In this document: one piece after another, positions 36,547-45,652 of the stretch
Numbering within the stretch: position 1 is the stretch's first letter
How the letters are laid out: each line of letters starts with the position of its first letter
NCBI RefSeq assembly: GCF_022662575.1
Contig: NZ_JALBFU010000002.1
Span: forward strand, 124,001 to 188,000
DNA length: 64,000 nt
Reading direction: 5' to 3'
Source of the DNA: Luteimonas aquatica
Lineage (GTDB): Bacteria; Pseudomonadota; Gammaproteobacteria; Xanthomonadales; Xanthomonadaceae
Program-made: the position numbers and the translations under genes
The notes under the pieces: generated by a model
What the model was told of the DNA's origin: nothing
The model's input: only the letters and a program-made list of their open reading frames with translations
Databases searched by the model: none

Positions 36547-38576
36547 ATGCGGGCGTGGAAGCGGGGTGGAATGCTGGCGCTGCTCGCCGCGGCGGCGCTA
36601 TGGACGCCGATCGCGAGCGCGCAATTCGCCACCGGCGGCACCGGCCTGCATCGCGGGCGCATCTTCTGGGTGGACTGGGGCAACAACGGCCAGAACGTCT
36701 ATAGCGGCGCGACCATCACGCGCGGCTTCAACGTCGATACGCCGGCCTCCCCGGCCAACCGCCTGGACATCACCTGCACCCTCGGCGGCGCGCAGACCAC
36801 GCGCGGCACCGCCGGCCTGTTCGTGTACACGCCCGGCGGCTGGCAGGGCGACGGCCTCGACGAGCTGTACAACATCGGCGGCAACCAGCCGGGGCAGGGG
36901 ACCAATCCGAACACGCTTTCCATCGGCCTGCGCACCAACAACGGCGCCACCGTGGAATTCAACTTCAACTGCAGCGCCACGCTCGGCGGGCAGCCGTTTA
37001 CCCTGGCGGGACTGGTGTTCGCCGACGCCGAATCCAGCGGCGGCACCGAGTACGTGGCCGCGCGCCTGACCGGCGGCGGCACGCTGCGCATCATCGACCA
37101 GATCGCGCAGTGCCGGACGCCGGCCAACGCCACCCGCACCAACGTCACCGTCACCGGCACGCCGTCGGAGATCCGCTTCAACGGTCCGGCCTCGCCCTTC
37201 ACCAGCTGCGAGGCCAATGCCACGCCGTCGCTGCGCGCCGGTCCGGTGCTGGTCGGCTACATCGACGGCGCCACCTCGGCGCGGGTGATCGTGCAGGGCG
37301 GCGGCATCTCCGCGGTGGCGGTGGGCACGGTGATCGAACTGGAATTCTCCGAGGCCATTCCCTCCAGCTACGGCAATGCCACGCACGTGCTCGGCGCGGC
37401 ATGGAGCGGCGGCGTGGCGGTGAGCGGCGGCGACTTCAACAATCCGGCGAACCTGGCCACGCCCGTCCTCGGGCCGCGGCTGGGCGCCACGCGCGAGCCC
37501 GATGCCGACGCCAACGGGCCGATCGGCGGCGCCGACGTCGATGCCCTGCCCAAGCGCAGCGGCCCGGCCGGAAGCGGCTACGCCGACGTGCCGCCGCCCG
37601 ACCAGTTGCCCGGCGGCACCTACACCATTGCCAACGTCGCCTGCGCCGGCGTCGCTTCCGTCGCCGGCTGGATCGATTTCAACGGCAACGGCGCCTTCGA
37701 TACCGGCGAGCGCTCGGGCGTGGCCAGCTGTCCGGCCGGAAGCAACACCGTCGCGCTGACCTGGACGCTTCCGGCCAACTATCTGCCGCAGGCCACCAGC
37801 TACATGCGCCTGCGCGCCTGCGCGCCTCGACCTCGGCCAGCGCGCTGGCGACGCCGACCGGCGTGGCGCCCGAGGGCGAAGCGGAGGACTACCGCATCAC
37901 GCTGCCGCAGCTGGTGCCGACGGTGGCGATCGCCAAGATCACCCAGGGCGGCGTCGGCACGTTCTCCTTCACCGGCAGCAACGGCATCCCGGCCCAGTCG
38001 CTCACCACCACCGCGCCCGGCACCGCGGTCACCGGCACGCCGGCGCCGTTGACCACCGCCGGCGCGCCGACCACCGTGACCGAGGGCGCCTCGAGCACCG
38101 CGAGGCTGAGCGCGATTGCCTGCACCGGCCTCGGCGCGGGCGGCACGGCCACGCCCGACCTGGCCAACCGCAGCGTGGCGCTGGATGCGGCGGCGACGGC
38201 GATCGGCGCGGCGATCACCTGCACCTTCACCAACGTCATCGGCGCCGATCTTTCGGTCACCAAGACCAATACGCCCGCGGCCGGGCCGGGCGACCAGGCC
38301 GGCGATACCGTCACTTCCGGCGCCACCGTCAACTACGCCATCGCGGTGAGCAACAACGGCCCCGGCAGCGCCGACAACGCCGTGCTGCGCGATCCGCCGC
38401 CGACCAACATGACCTGCTCGACCGCGACCTGCGGCGGCCAGGTCGGCGGCGCGCAATGTCCGGCCGCGACCGGCCCCGCGCTGCTGGCGGCGCTGCAGTC
38501 CGGCGGCGGCGTGGCGATCCCGGCGTTGCCCTCGGGCGGGCGGCTGACGGTGACGATGACCTGCGTGATCAACTGA
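36547..38576 (+). pseudogene. Secreted GEVED/DUF11-domain protein, disrupted by an 8-bp duplication
   Basis: The intact product would be about 670 residues. It would have a signal peptide (MLALLAAAALWTPIASAQ), a long beta-rich N-terminal part, a GEVED-type domain (GVASVAGWIDFNGNGAFDTGERSG to EGEAEDYRI) and a C-terminal DUF11 repeat (ADLSVTKTNTPAAG to LTVTMTCVIN). This is a surface or exported adhesin-like layout. TGCGCGCC is duplicated in tandem at 37811-37818 and 37819-37826. Reading frame 1 runs to 37826 and then into Arg-rich nonsense ending at 38052. The genuine continuation, STSASALATPTGVAPEG, is in another frame. Removing one copy restores YMRLRA-STSASALATP. It could be a pseudogene, a phase-variable gene or an assembly error. 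Confidence 0.85.
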
Positions 38577-38603
38577 CGGCGTCGCGGCGGCGGTGCCGCG
38601 CGG

Positions 38604-40331
38604 TCAGCCGGCCTTGCCGGCCAGCAGCGCGCGCAATTCGGTCTTGTCCGCCTCGTCCAGGCCCGACTGCCGCTGCTTGTCCTGCAGCTCCTCCACGCGC
38701 TGGCGCAGTGTCTGCTTGTCCAGCTGCGCGATGGTGTCGAGGAACTCGCGCTGCCAGGCGGCCTCCTCGCCGGGCTGCTCCTGGCTGGCGAGCTTCTGCA
38801 GCGCCGCGGCCTCCTCGCGGCCTGCGAAGTGTTCGAGCAGGGCGCCGGTGGTGATCTCCGGGCGCGCGCTGACCAGGGCGATGAGCTCGGTGAGCAGCTC
38901 GATCCCGGGCTGGCGCAGCTGGATGAAACGGTAGGGCGGCGCGAGCTCCAGCGCCAGCGCCGGTTTCTGCAGCAGCAGCGCGATGGCGCCGCGCACCAGG
39001 CTGCGCTTGGGCGCGGTGGCCGGCGCCGTGCCGCGCGCGCGCTGCGCGGGCACGTGCGTGTCGGGCGTGCTGGCGCGCGCGCCCACGCCGGTCAGTTCGG
39101 TCAGGTGCTGGCGCATCAGGTCGCCGAAGGCGCCGTCGGGAATCTGCGCCAGCATCGGCCTGGCGCGCTCGGCCAGGCGCGCTTTGCCGTCGAGCGTGGC
39201 GAGGTTGACGTCGGCCGAGAGCGAGTCGAACAGGAACTGCGACAGCGGCGTGGCCTGGCGCAGGCGCGCGTCGAACCCGTCCGCGCCCTCGCTGCGCACC
39301 AGCGTGTCCGGATCCTCGCCCTCGGGCAGGAACAGGAAGAAGGCCTGGCGCCCGTCGCGCATGCGCGGCAGCACCGATTCCATCGCGCGCGTGGCGGCCT
39401 TGCGCCCGGCGTTGTCGCCGTCGAAGCAGAAGTACACGTCGGGCGCGTTGCGGAACAGCAGCTCGGCGTGGTCGGGCGTCGTCGCCGTGCCGAGCGTGGC
39501 CACCGCCTGCGTCACGCCGTGCTGGAACAGCGCGATCACGTCCATGTAGCCCTCCACCACGATCAGCCGCTCGATCTTCTGGTGCGCCTGGCGCACCTGC
39601 CACAGGCCGTAGAGCTCGCGGCCCTTGTGGAACAGCGCGGTCTCCGGCGAGTTGAGGTACTTGGGGGAATGGTCGGGATCGAGCACGCGGCCGCCGAAGG
39701 CGATGGCGCGGCCGCGGCGGTCGAGGATCGGGAACATCACCCGGTCGCGGAACTTGTCGTACACCGCGCCCTTGTCGCTCTTGGAGAGCAGGCCGGCGCG
39801 GTCGAGCAGGTTCAGCCGCCGCGGATCGGTGCCGAGCGCGTCCTTGAGCGCGGAGAAGCCCTCCGGCGCGTAGCCGACGGCGAACTGCGCGCGCACCGCC
39901 TCGTCGACGCCGCGCCCGTCCAGATAGGCGCCGGCCTTGGCGCTGGTGCCGAGCTGCCTGCGGAAGAACTGCGAGGCGGCTTCCAGCGCCGCGTACAGGT
40001 CGCGGCTGTCGGAGTTCTCGTTGCGCTGCTGGGTCTCGCGCGGCACTTCCATGCCGGCGCGCTTGGCCAGATCGTCGACCGCGTCGAGGAATTCGAGGCG
40101 GTCGTAGTTCATCAGGAACGAGATCGCCGTGCCGTGCGCGCCGCAGCCGAAGCAGTGGTAGAACTGCTTAGTCGGCGAGACGGTGAACGAGGGCGAGCGC
40201 TCGTCGTGGAAGGGGCAGCGCGCCGAGTATTCCTTGCCCTGGCGCTTGAGCGGCACCCGCGCGCCGATCACCTCGACGATGTCCGTCCGGGCGAGCAGGT
40301 CGTCGATGAAGGCGTCGGGGATGCGGGCCAT
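38604..40331 (-). CDS. dnaG: DNA primase
   Basis: A 575-residue primase. The N-terminal zinc ribbon CPFHDERSPSFTVSPTK continues to HCFGCG. The catalytic core has VVEGYMDVIAL and the TOPRIM metal site FDGDNAGRKAA. A C-terminal helicase-binding region follows (ITTGALLEHF to ELRALLAGKAG). It synthesises RNA primers at the replication fork with DnaB. ATG 40331 is chosen because MARIPDAFIDDLLARTDIV is the normal start of the family. It lies downstream of a GNAT gene on the same strand, and separately from rpsU-yqeY because a terminator lies between. Confidence 0.97.
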   Translation of the reverse strand: MARIPDAFIDDLLARTDIVEVIGARVPLKRQGKEYSARCPFHDERSPSFTVSPTKQFYHCFGCGAHGTAISFLMNYDRLEFLDAVDDLAKRAGMEVPRETQQRNENSDSRDLYAALEAASQFFRRQLGTSAKAGAYLDGRGVDEAVRAQFAVGYAPEGFSALKDALGTDPRRLNLLDRAGLLSKSDKGAVYDKFRDRVMFPILDRRGRAIAFGGRVLDPDHSPKYLNSPETALFHKGRELYGLWQVRQAHQKIERLIVVEGYMDVIALFQHGVTQAVATLGTATTPDHAELLFRNAPDVYFCFDGDNAGRKAATRAMESVLPRMRDGRQAFFLFLPEGEDPDTLVRSEGADGFDARLRQATPLSQFLFDSLSADVNLATLDGKARLAERARPMLAQIPDGAFGDLMRQHLTELTGVGARASTPDTHVPAQRARGTAPATAPKRSLVRGAIALLLQKPALALELAPPYRFIQLRQPGIELLTELIALVSARPEITTGALLEHFAGREEAAALQKLASQEQPGEEAAWQREFLDTIAQLDKQTLRQRVEELQDKQRQSGLDEADKTELRALLAGKAG

Positions 40332-40504
40332 GCGCCCATGATCGCATCTGTGTAAAGCCCCGGCTGGCCGGCGAGGGGCCGGGTGGCCGCGGTCGGTGCC
40401 GGGACGCTGCCGGCCGGCCCATCGGCGACTCCATCGGCGACTAGGGGGGGGCCGATCTCGGAAGCCCTCGTTGCGCGCGTTCGGGTGAACGCCGCGGCGG
40501 GGCT

Positions 40505-41065
40505 TCAGGACGAAGCGGTCTCGGGGAGGGCGATTCCGCTCGCCTGGAACTGCCCGGCCAGCGCGCGCAGCGCCTCGCCGTCGAGCCGCTGCACGGTCCA
40601 CTCGTCCATGGCCACCGCGCCGAGCCGTCGGTAGAAGTCGATCGCCGGCGTGTTCCAGTCCAGCACCCACCATTCGAAACGGCCGCAGCCGCGCTCCACC
40701 GCCAGCCGGGCCAGGTAGCGCATCAGCAGCAGGCCGAGCCCGTGGCCGCGGAAGCGCGGTCGCACGAACAGGTCTTCCAGGTACAGCCCGCGCCGGCCGC
40801 GCCAGGTCGAGAAGTTGTGGAAGAACAGCGCGAAGCCGGCCGGCTCGCCGTCGATCTCGGCGATCACCACCTCCGCGCCCGGCTGCGCGCCGAACAGGCT
40901 CTCGGCCAGCAGCGCCTGGTCGGCGATCACGGCATCCGGCGCCCGCTCGTATTCGGCCAGCTCGCGGATGAAGGCCAGGATCAGCGGCACGTCGGCGCGC
41001 GTGGCGAAGCGCAGGCTCACGCTGGAAGCCGTGCGCGCCAAGGCGGGGGAAGGATCGCTGGACAT
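40505..41065 (-). CDS. GNAT family N-acetyltransferase (spermidine-acetyltransferase-like)
   Basis: A 186-residue acetyltransferase. The acetyl-CoA binding loop is LFVRPRFRGHGLGLLLMRYL. The C-terminal WWVLDWNTPAIDFYRRLGAVAMDEW and the overall LRFATRADVPLILAFIRELAEYERAPDAV pattern resemble diamine/spermidine acetyltransferases of the SSAT group. It transfers acetyl groups to an amine. The actual substrate is not established. It lies between yqeY and dnaG on the same strand. A terminator hairpin just upstream (41091-41123) isolates it from yqeY. Confidence 0.8.
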   Translation of the reverse strand: MSSDPSPALARTASSVSLRFATRADVPLILAFIRELAEYERAPDAVIADQALLAESLFGAQPGAEVVIAEIDGEPAGFALFFHNFSTWRGRRGLYLEDLFVRPRFRGHGLGLLLMRYLARLAVERGCGRFEWWVLDWNTPAIDFYRRLGAVAMDEWTVQRLDGEALRALAGQFQASGIALPETASS

Positions 41066-41090
41066 GCCGCAAGCATGCCATAGGCCAGAA

Positions 41091-41123
41091 ACGACAAAGC
41101 CGGGACATGCCCGGCTTTGTCGT
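41091..41123. terminator. Perfect 14-bp terminator hairpin after yqeY
   Basis: ACGACAAAGCCGGG-ACATG-CCCGGCTTTGTCGT is a perfect 14-bp inverted repeat directly downstream of yqeY on the minus strand. It is followed on that strand by a short T-rich stretch. It separates rpsU-yqeY transcription from the GNAT-dnaG pair. Confidence 0.85.
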
Positions 41124-41140
41124 GCGCAGGGCGCAGGAAA

Positions 41141-41587
41141 TTACGGCGCCAGGCGCTTCTTCACCAGCGCCGACACCTGGCCCATGTCCGCCTGGCCGGC
41201 CAGCTTGGGCTTGAGCACGGCCATCAGCTTGCCCATGTCGGCCGGGCCGGCGGCGCCACTCTCGGCGATGGCCGACTCGATCGCGGCCACGATCGCCGCC
41301 TCGTCCATCTTGGCGGGCAGGTAGGCCTCGATCACCGCGATCTCGGCGCGCTCGACGGCGGCCAGGTCCTCGCGGCTGGCGTTTTCGTACTGGCTTACCG
41401 AGTCCTTGCGCTGCTTGACCATCTTGTCGAGCACGGCGACCACCTGGGCGTCGTCGAGCTCGATGCGCTCGTCGACTTCCTTCTGCTTGATCGCGGCGTT
41501 GATCAGGCGGATCACGCCCAGGCGATCCTTCTCGCCGGACTTCATCGCGGCTTTCATGTCGTCGGTGAGACGCTGCTTGAGGCTCAT
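41141..41587 (-). CDS. GatB/YqeY domain-containing protein
   Basis: A 148-residue protein matching the YqeY family. It has SLKQRLTDDMKAAMKSGEKDRLGVIRLINAAIKQKEVDERIELDD, with the helical C-terminal domain ending VSALVKKRLAP. YqeY-like proteins resemble the tRNA-binding tail of GatB amidotransferase, but their role is undefined. They commonly accompany rpsU and dnaG. It is co-directional with rpsU, and a terminator-like pair of hairpins lies between them. Confidence 0.9.
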   Translation of the reverse strand: MSLKQRLTDDMKAAMKSGEKDRLGVIRLINAAIKQKEVDERIELDDAQVVAVLDKMVKQRKDSVSQYENASREDLAAVERAEIAVIEAYLPAKMDEAAIVAAIESAIAESGAAGPADMGKLMAVLKPKLAGQADMGQVSALVKKRLAP

Positions 41588-41714
41588 GGCAACTCCGGAG
41601 GGCTAACGGGGAGATCTATCTGGAGCAAGGCCCCTTGGTCAGGGGCGCGCGCCGAAGGCGCGGGGATCGGAGAAACATAGCGGGCCCCAAGGTCTTGCGC
41701 AGCAAGACTTCGGG

Positions 41715-41768
41715 TTTTTGCGTGCGCAGCACGCAAAAAAGCCGGCGACGCTTGCGCGTGCCGGCTTT
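41715..41768. terminator. Two successive hairpins between rpsU and yqeY (attenuator/terminator)
   Basis: TTTTTGCGTGC-GCA-GCACGCAAAAA (41715-41739) is an 11-bp perfect inverted repeat flanked by T/A-runs. AAAGCCGGC (41738-41746) pairs with GCCGGCTTT (41760-41768). They follow the rpsU stop on the minus strand and probably reduce read-through into yqeY. E. coli has a terminator at the comparable position between rpsU and dnaG. Confidence 0.75.
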
Positions 41769-41787
41769 GCGGACAAGCGAAGCTGCC

Positions 41788-42003
41788 TCAGTACAGGCGC
41801 TGGCGCTTGGTCACGTCGCGCGAGCTGCGGCGCGCCTGGCGCTTCACGGCCGCGGCGGCCTTGCGCTTGCGCTCCTGGGTCGGCTTCTCGTAGAACTCGC
41901 GCTTGCGGGTTTCGGCGAGCACGCCGGCCTTTTCGCAGGTGCGCTTGAAACGGCGCAGCGCAAACTCGAAGGGCTCGTTTTCGCGGACTTTGACGCTAGG
42001 CAT
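41788..42003 (-). CDS. rpsU: 30S ribosomal protein S21
   Basis: A 71-residue basic protein starting [23 protein letters not shown]. The [22 protein letters not shown] core and basic C-terminus ([19 protein letters not shown]) are diagnostic of S21. It helps the 30S subunit base-pair with the Shine-Dalgarno sequence of mRNA. Preceded by a sigma70-like promoter (42099-42128). Its order next to yqeY and divergent from tsaD is typical. Confidence 0.98.
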   Translation of the reverse strand: MPSVKVRENEPFEFALRRFKRTCEKAGVLAETRKREFYEKPTQERKRKAAAAVKRQARRSSRDVTKRQRLY

Positions 42004-42098
42004 GGAATCTCCGGAACACTGGGAAGCCGGCGCGCAGGGCGCGGGCTCTTGCAAATAAGGGGCTCGAACGCCACCGGGCTGTACCCGGCGAGCCGCGT

Positions 42099-42128
42099 AT
42101 GATAGCCGCTGGCCTTGCGCGGGTGCAA
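42099..42128 (-). promoter_or_regulatory. Sigma70-like promoter for rpsU
   Basis: On the minus strand TTGCAC (42128-42123) and TATCAT (42104-42099) are separated by 18 bases. Four of six bases of the -35 and five of six of the -10 match consensus. The position, about 100 bases before the rpsU start, leaves room for a leader. Confidence 0.6.
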
Positions 42129-42271
42129 GCCGATATGATGTAGGAACCCCCTGAGGCCATCCATGGCGCAACTTTTCACGCTCCATACCGCCCGGCCCGG
42201 CCATCCCTGGCCAGGCGTTCGGGAGCGCAGCAGACGCCTGGCGGGCGTCCGCTAAGCGCGCCCCCTCACCC
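42129..42271. other. Upstream region of tsaD with another CCATCCATGG copy
   Basis: The 143 bases before the tsaD ATG hold CCATCCATGG (42157-42166), the reverse complement of the CCATGGATGG repeat seen at 4087 and 4131. It is flanked by GGCC and CG as in those copies. TATGAT (42134-42139) could be a -10 element for tsaD, but no well-spaced -35 was found. Confidence 0.45.
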
Positions 42272-43330
42272 ATGCGCGTCCTAGGCATCGAAACCAGCTG
42301 CGACGAGACCGGCGTGGCCGTCTACGACACCGGCCTGTCCGGCGCGGCCGGCCTGCGCGCCCATGCCGTCTACAGCCAGATCGCTCTCCACGCCGAGTAC
42401 GGCGGGGTGGTGCCGGAGCTGGCCAGCCGCGACCACGTGCGCAAGCTGCTGCCGCTGATCCGCCAGACCCTGGCCGAGGCCGGGCTGGGGGTGGAGGACC
42501 TGGACGGGGTGGCCTACACCGCCGGCCCCGGGCTGGTCGGGGCCCTGCTGGTCGGCGCCGGGGTGGCGCGTTCGCTGGCCTGGGCCCTGGACCTGCCGGC
42601 CATCGCGGTCCATCACATGGAGGGGCACCTGCTGGCCCCGCTGATGGAGGACGACCCTCCCGAGCCGCCGTTCGTGGCCCTGCTGGTCTCCGGCGGGCAT
42701 ACCCAGCTGGTCGCGGTGGAGGCCATCGGCCGCTACCGGCTGCTCGGCGAGACCCTGGACGATGCCGCCGGCGAGGCCTTCGACAAGACCGCCAAGCTCA
42801 TGGGCCTGCCGTATCCCGGCGGGCCGCAGCTGGCGGCGCTGGCCGAGCAGGGCCGCCAGCGCCTGGGCGGAGCCGCCGGCCGCTACCGCTTCTCCCGGCC
42901 AATGACCGACCGACCCGGCCTGGATTTCAGCTTCTCCGGCCTGAAGACCCAGGTGCTGCTGGCCTGGCAGGGCAGCGACCAGAGCGAGGACACCCGCGCC
43001 GAGATCGCGCTGGGCTTCGAGGACGCGGTGGTCGAGACGCTCGCGATCAAGTGCCAGCGCGCGCTCGATGCGGCCGGCTGCAAGGTGCTGGTGGTGGCCG
43101 GCGGCGTCGGCGCCAACAAGCATCTGCGCGCGCGCCTGCAGCGCATGGCCGCCGAACGCGGCGGGCGCGTGTGCTTTCCGCGCCCGGCGCTGTGCACCGA
43201 CAACGGTGCCATGATCGCCTTCGCCGGCGCGCTGCGCCTGGGCGCGGGACAGCGCGACGATGCCCAGGTGCACGTGACGCCGCGCTGGGACATGGCGGCG
43301 CTGGCGCCGGTGGGCGCGCCGATCGGCTGA
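42272..43330 (+). CDS. tsaD: tRNA N6-adenosine threonylcarbamoyltransferase
   Basis: A 352-residue ASKHA-fold enzyme that transfers threonylcarbamoyl to A37 of ANN-decoding tRNAs, working with TsaB and TsaE. Family signatures are [13 protein letters not shown] at the start, the metal-binding HMEGH in [11 protein letters not shown], and [14 protein letters not shown]-terminal [12 protein letters not shown] is also present. Length is slightly above the usual 340. Divergent from rpsU, as in many gammaproteobacteria. Confidence 0.97.
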   Translation: MRVLGIETSCDETGVAVYDTGLSGAAGLRAHAVYSQIALHAEYGGVVPELASRDHVRKLLPLIRQTLAEAGLGVEDLDGVAYTAGPGLVGALLVGAGVARSLAWALDLPAIAVHHMEGHLLAPLMEDDPPEPPFVALLVSGGHTQLVAVEAIGRYRLLGETLDDAAGEAFDKTAKLMGLPYPGGPQLAALAEQGRQRLGGAAGRYRFSRPMTDRPGLDFSFSGLKTQVLLAWQGSDQSEDTRAEIALGFEDAVVETLAIKCQRALDAAGCKVLVVAGGVGANKHLRARLQRMAAERGGRVCFPRPALCTDNGAMIAFAGALRLGAGQRDDAQVHVTPRWDMAALAPVGAPIG

Positions 43331-43461
43331 CGCGGGAGTCGATGCGACAGCCATTCTTTGCTTTGCCCGGCCGCGAAAAGCAAAATGGCTTCCGGCTTGC
43401 GCGGGAAGGATGGATTTCCGGCGTCCCGCCTGCCCCTTTTCCCTGGTATGCCGCCGCCCGC

Positions 43462-43815
43462 ATGGACAAAGTCTTCATCGAAGGCCTCGAGATCGAGGCC
43501 CTGATCGGCATCTACGACTGGGAGCGGCGTATCCGCCAGCCGCTGCTGTTCGACCTGGAAATGGATTTCGACAACCGCAAGCCGGCCGCCAGCGACGACA
43601 TCGCCGACACGCTCGACTACAAGGCGGTCAGCAAGCGGCTGATCGAATTCGTCTCGCAGTCCGACTACGGCCTGGTGGAGAGCCTGGCCGAGCGCTGCGC
43701 GCAGATCGTGCTGGACGAGTTCGGCGTGGCGCGCGTGCGCCTGAAGCTGAGCAAGCCCGGCGCGGTGCGCGGCGCGCGCGCGGTGGGCGTGATCATCGAG
43801 CGCGGCGCGGCCTGA
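43462..43815 (+). CDS. folB: Dihydroneopterin aldolase
   Basis: A 117-residue folate-synthesis enzyme starting MDKVFIEGLEIEALIGIYDWERRIRQPLLFDLEM. The C-terminal VRLKLSKPGAVRGARAVGVIIER is conserved. It converts dihydroneopterin to 6-hydroxymethyl-dihydropterin. The small octameric fold needs the conserved Glu of the first segment and the Lys of LKLSKPGA. The stop is shared with the A of the folK ATG. ATG 43462 is used because the in-frame upstream part does not resemble the family. Confidence 0.95.
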   Translation: MDKVFIEGLEIEALIGIYDWERRIRQPLLFDLEMDFDNRKPAASDDIADTLDYKAVSKRLIEFVSQSDYGLVESLAERCAQIVLDEFGVARVRLKLSKPGAVRGARAVGVIIERGAA

Positions 43816-44312
43816 TGGCCACCGCGTACCTGAGCCTGGGCAGCAATGTCGAGGCCGAGACCCATATCGCCGCCGCGTTCGCTGCGCTGCGCGAACGCTT
43901 CCCGGGCGCGCGCTTCTCGGCGGTGTACCGCACCCGCGCGGTCGGATTCGAGGGCGCCGACTTCCTCAATGCCGGCGCCGCGATCGAGGCCGACCTCGAT
44001 CCCTATGCCCTGGACGCCTGGCTGCACGCGCTGGAGGACGCGCACGGCCGCGACCGCGGCGGCCCGCGCTTCGGCGACCGCACGCTGGACCTGGATCTGG
44101 TGCTCTACGACGACCTGGTGCTGGACGGTCCGGGCCATCTGCAGTTGCCGCGCGGCGAGCTGCGCCATGCGTTCGTGCTGCGGCCGCTGGCCGAGATCGC
44201 GCCGGACGCCGTCGAGCCGCGCAGCGGACTGACGCTGGCGCAGCTGTGGGCGCGATCGCCGGAGCGCGATGCGGCGATGCAGCCGGTGCCCGGGCTCGAG
44301 GACGCGCCCTAG
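43815..44312 (+). CDS. folK: 2-amino-4-hydroxy-6-hydroxymethyldihydropteridine pyrophosphokinase
   Basis: A 165-residue HPPK that adds pyrophosphate to the product of FolB. AYLSLGSNVEAETHI is the family start. GPRFGDRTLDLDLVLYDDLVLD contains the Mg-binding Asp pair. LRHAFVLRPLAEIAPD is the typical C-terminal motif. folB and folK overlap by one base, so they form a coupled folate-synthesis unit. Confidence 0.96.
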   Translation: MATAYLSLGSNVEAETHIAAAFAALRERFPGARFSAVYRTRAVGFEGADFLNAGAAIEADLDPYALDAWLHALEDAHGRDRGGPRFGDRTLDLDLVLYDDLVLDGPGHLQLPRGELRHAFVLRPLAEIAPDAVEPRSGLTLAQLWARSPERDAAMQPVPGLEDAP

Positions 44313-44358
44313 GCGCCCGGCCGTCGGGTGCTTTCGGTCCGAACGTCTGCCGGGCGTC

Positions 44359-44721
44359 TCAGCCTTCTGCGGGCCACTGGCGGAAATTCACGCAGACCGT
44401 GGTCTTGTCCAGCATGGCGAACTCCCGCGAGCCCCAGGGCTTGAGCGAGACGGTCTTCGCGTTGGGATGCAGCAGGTGCGGCGCGCGCGCGGACATCTCC
44501 TTGAAGACCGCGTCGACGTCGTCGGTGTCGATGCCCAGTTCCGGCCGGTCCTTGGCGGCGTATTCCGGGCTCTCCACGAGATAGGCCTTGGCGCCGTCGC
44601 GCGCGATCACGGCCATGGCGGCGTCCCGGTAAAGGACTTCGAATCCGAGCCCGTCCACGAAGAAGTCCAGCCCGTCCTGCAGGCGGTCGTAGAAGATCTT
44701 GGGAATGAGGTTCTTGAACAC
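44359..44721 (-). CDS. VOC/glyoxalase-fold protein
   Basis: A 120-residue one-domain VOC protein starting with GTG at 44721 (FKNLIPKIFYDRLQDGLDFFVDGLGFEV). GAGGA lies 6 bases upstream. Secondary structure (beta-alpha-beta-beta-beta) and LKPWGSREFAMLDKTTVCVNF fit the family. The substrate is unknown. Its gene is adjacent to a short-chain dehydrogenase on the same strand, with a gap of 35 bases. Confidence 0.75.
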   Translation of the reverse strand: MFKNLIPKIFYDRLQDGLDFFVDGLGFEVLYRDAAMAVIARDGAKAYLVESPEYAAKDRPELGIDTDDVDAVFKEMSARAPHLLHPNAKTVSLKPWGSREFAMLDKTTVCVNFRQWPAEG

Positions 44722-44756
44722 GTGCGGTCCTCGGGTCCGGGTCGAGAGAGGAGCGG

Positions 44757-45536
44757 CTAGGCTTCCAGCATGCGCCCGCCGTCGAGGCGGACGACCTGCC
44801 CGGTGCAGTAGGTCGCCTCCAGCAGCAGCCAGCGCACGGCCTCGGCGATTTCCCCGGGTGTGCCGGTGCGGCCCAGCGGGGTGCGCGCGAGCATGGCCTG
44901 CTGCTTGGCGGCCGCGTCGTCTCCGGCGGCCCAGAGGATCGCGCCCGGTGCGATCGCATTGACACGCACCTGCGGCGCCAGCTCCAGCGCCAGCGAACGG
45001 GTGGCGGCGAGCAGCGCGGCCTTGGCCATGCAGTAGACGGCGTGGTCGCGCAGCGGGCGCTCGGCGTAGATGTCGGCGAGGTTGACGATGGCCCCGCGCG
45101 CGGCCTGCAGGTGCGGCGCGGCGGCCTGGGCCAGGAAGAACGGCGCGCGCGCGTTGGAGGCGAACAGCGCGTCCCATTGCGCGGGCGTGACGCCGCCCAG
45201 CGGCGTCGGCGCGAATTCCGAGGCGTTGTTGACCAGGGCGTCGAGGCGGCCGTAGCGGCCGACGGTGCGCGCCACCAGTTCCGGCAGGCGGTCGAACTCG
45301 GCCAGATCGGCCTGCAGCGTCAGCACGCTGCCCGCGCGCGCGGCCTCGAGTTCGGCGGCCAGGGCCTGCATCTCGCCGGCCGAGCGGCGGTAGTGCAGGG
45401 CGAGATCGAAGCCGGCGGCGTGCAGCGTGCGGGCGATGGCGGCGCCCAGGCGCCGCGCGGCGCCGGTGATCAGCGCGACCTGGCGCGGCGGCGCGTTCGC
45501 GGCGGTGCCGCGTTCGGGGGCGGAGGGCTCCGGCAT
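44757..45536 (-). CDS. Pteridine reductase-like short-chain dehydrogenase (FolM-like)
   Basis: A 259-residue NADPH-dependent SDR. The cofactor motif TGAARRLGAAIA (TGxxRRxG, favouring NADPH), LVNNASEF, and catalytic Tyr/Lys in YCMAKAAL are visible. TGAARRxG and NNASxF are seen in pteridine reductases such as FolM and PTR1. Its location beside folB/folK supports a role in dihydropteridine metabolism, though general ketoreductase activity cannot be excluded. ATG 45536 is used. A longer in-frame start exists at 45599. Confidence 0.8.
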   Translation of the reverse strand: MPEPSAPERGTAANAPPRQVALITGAARRLGAAIARTLHAAGFDLALHYRRSAGEMQALAAELEAARAGSVLTLQADLAEFDRLPELVARTVGRYGRLDALVNNASEFAPTPLGGVTPAQWDALFASNARAPFFLAQAAAPHLQAARGAIVNLADIYAERPLRDHAVYCMAKAALLAATRSLALELAPQVRVNAIAPGAILWAAGDDAAAKQQAMLARTPLGRTGTPGEIAEAVRWLLLEATYCTGQVVRLDGGRMLEA

Positions 45537-45652
45537 GCCGACAGCATACGGGGACAGGCATGCCCGCGCGACCGTCGCCGTTCCCTGCTCGCGGATCAAC
45601 GGCGCGCACGGCGCGGGCGCATCGCCGCGCCGCTTCGCCGTATGCTGCGCGG

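Noticed and set aside
38604-41108. A longer dnaG start reading through the GNAT gene
   Set aside because: The family start MARIPDAF lies at 40331, and the upstream part is an out-of-frame reading of the GNAT gene.
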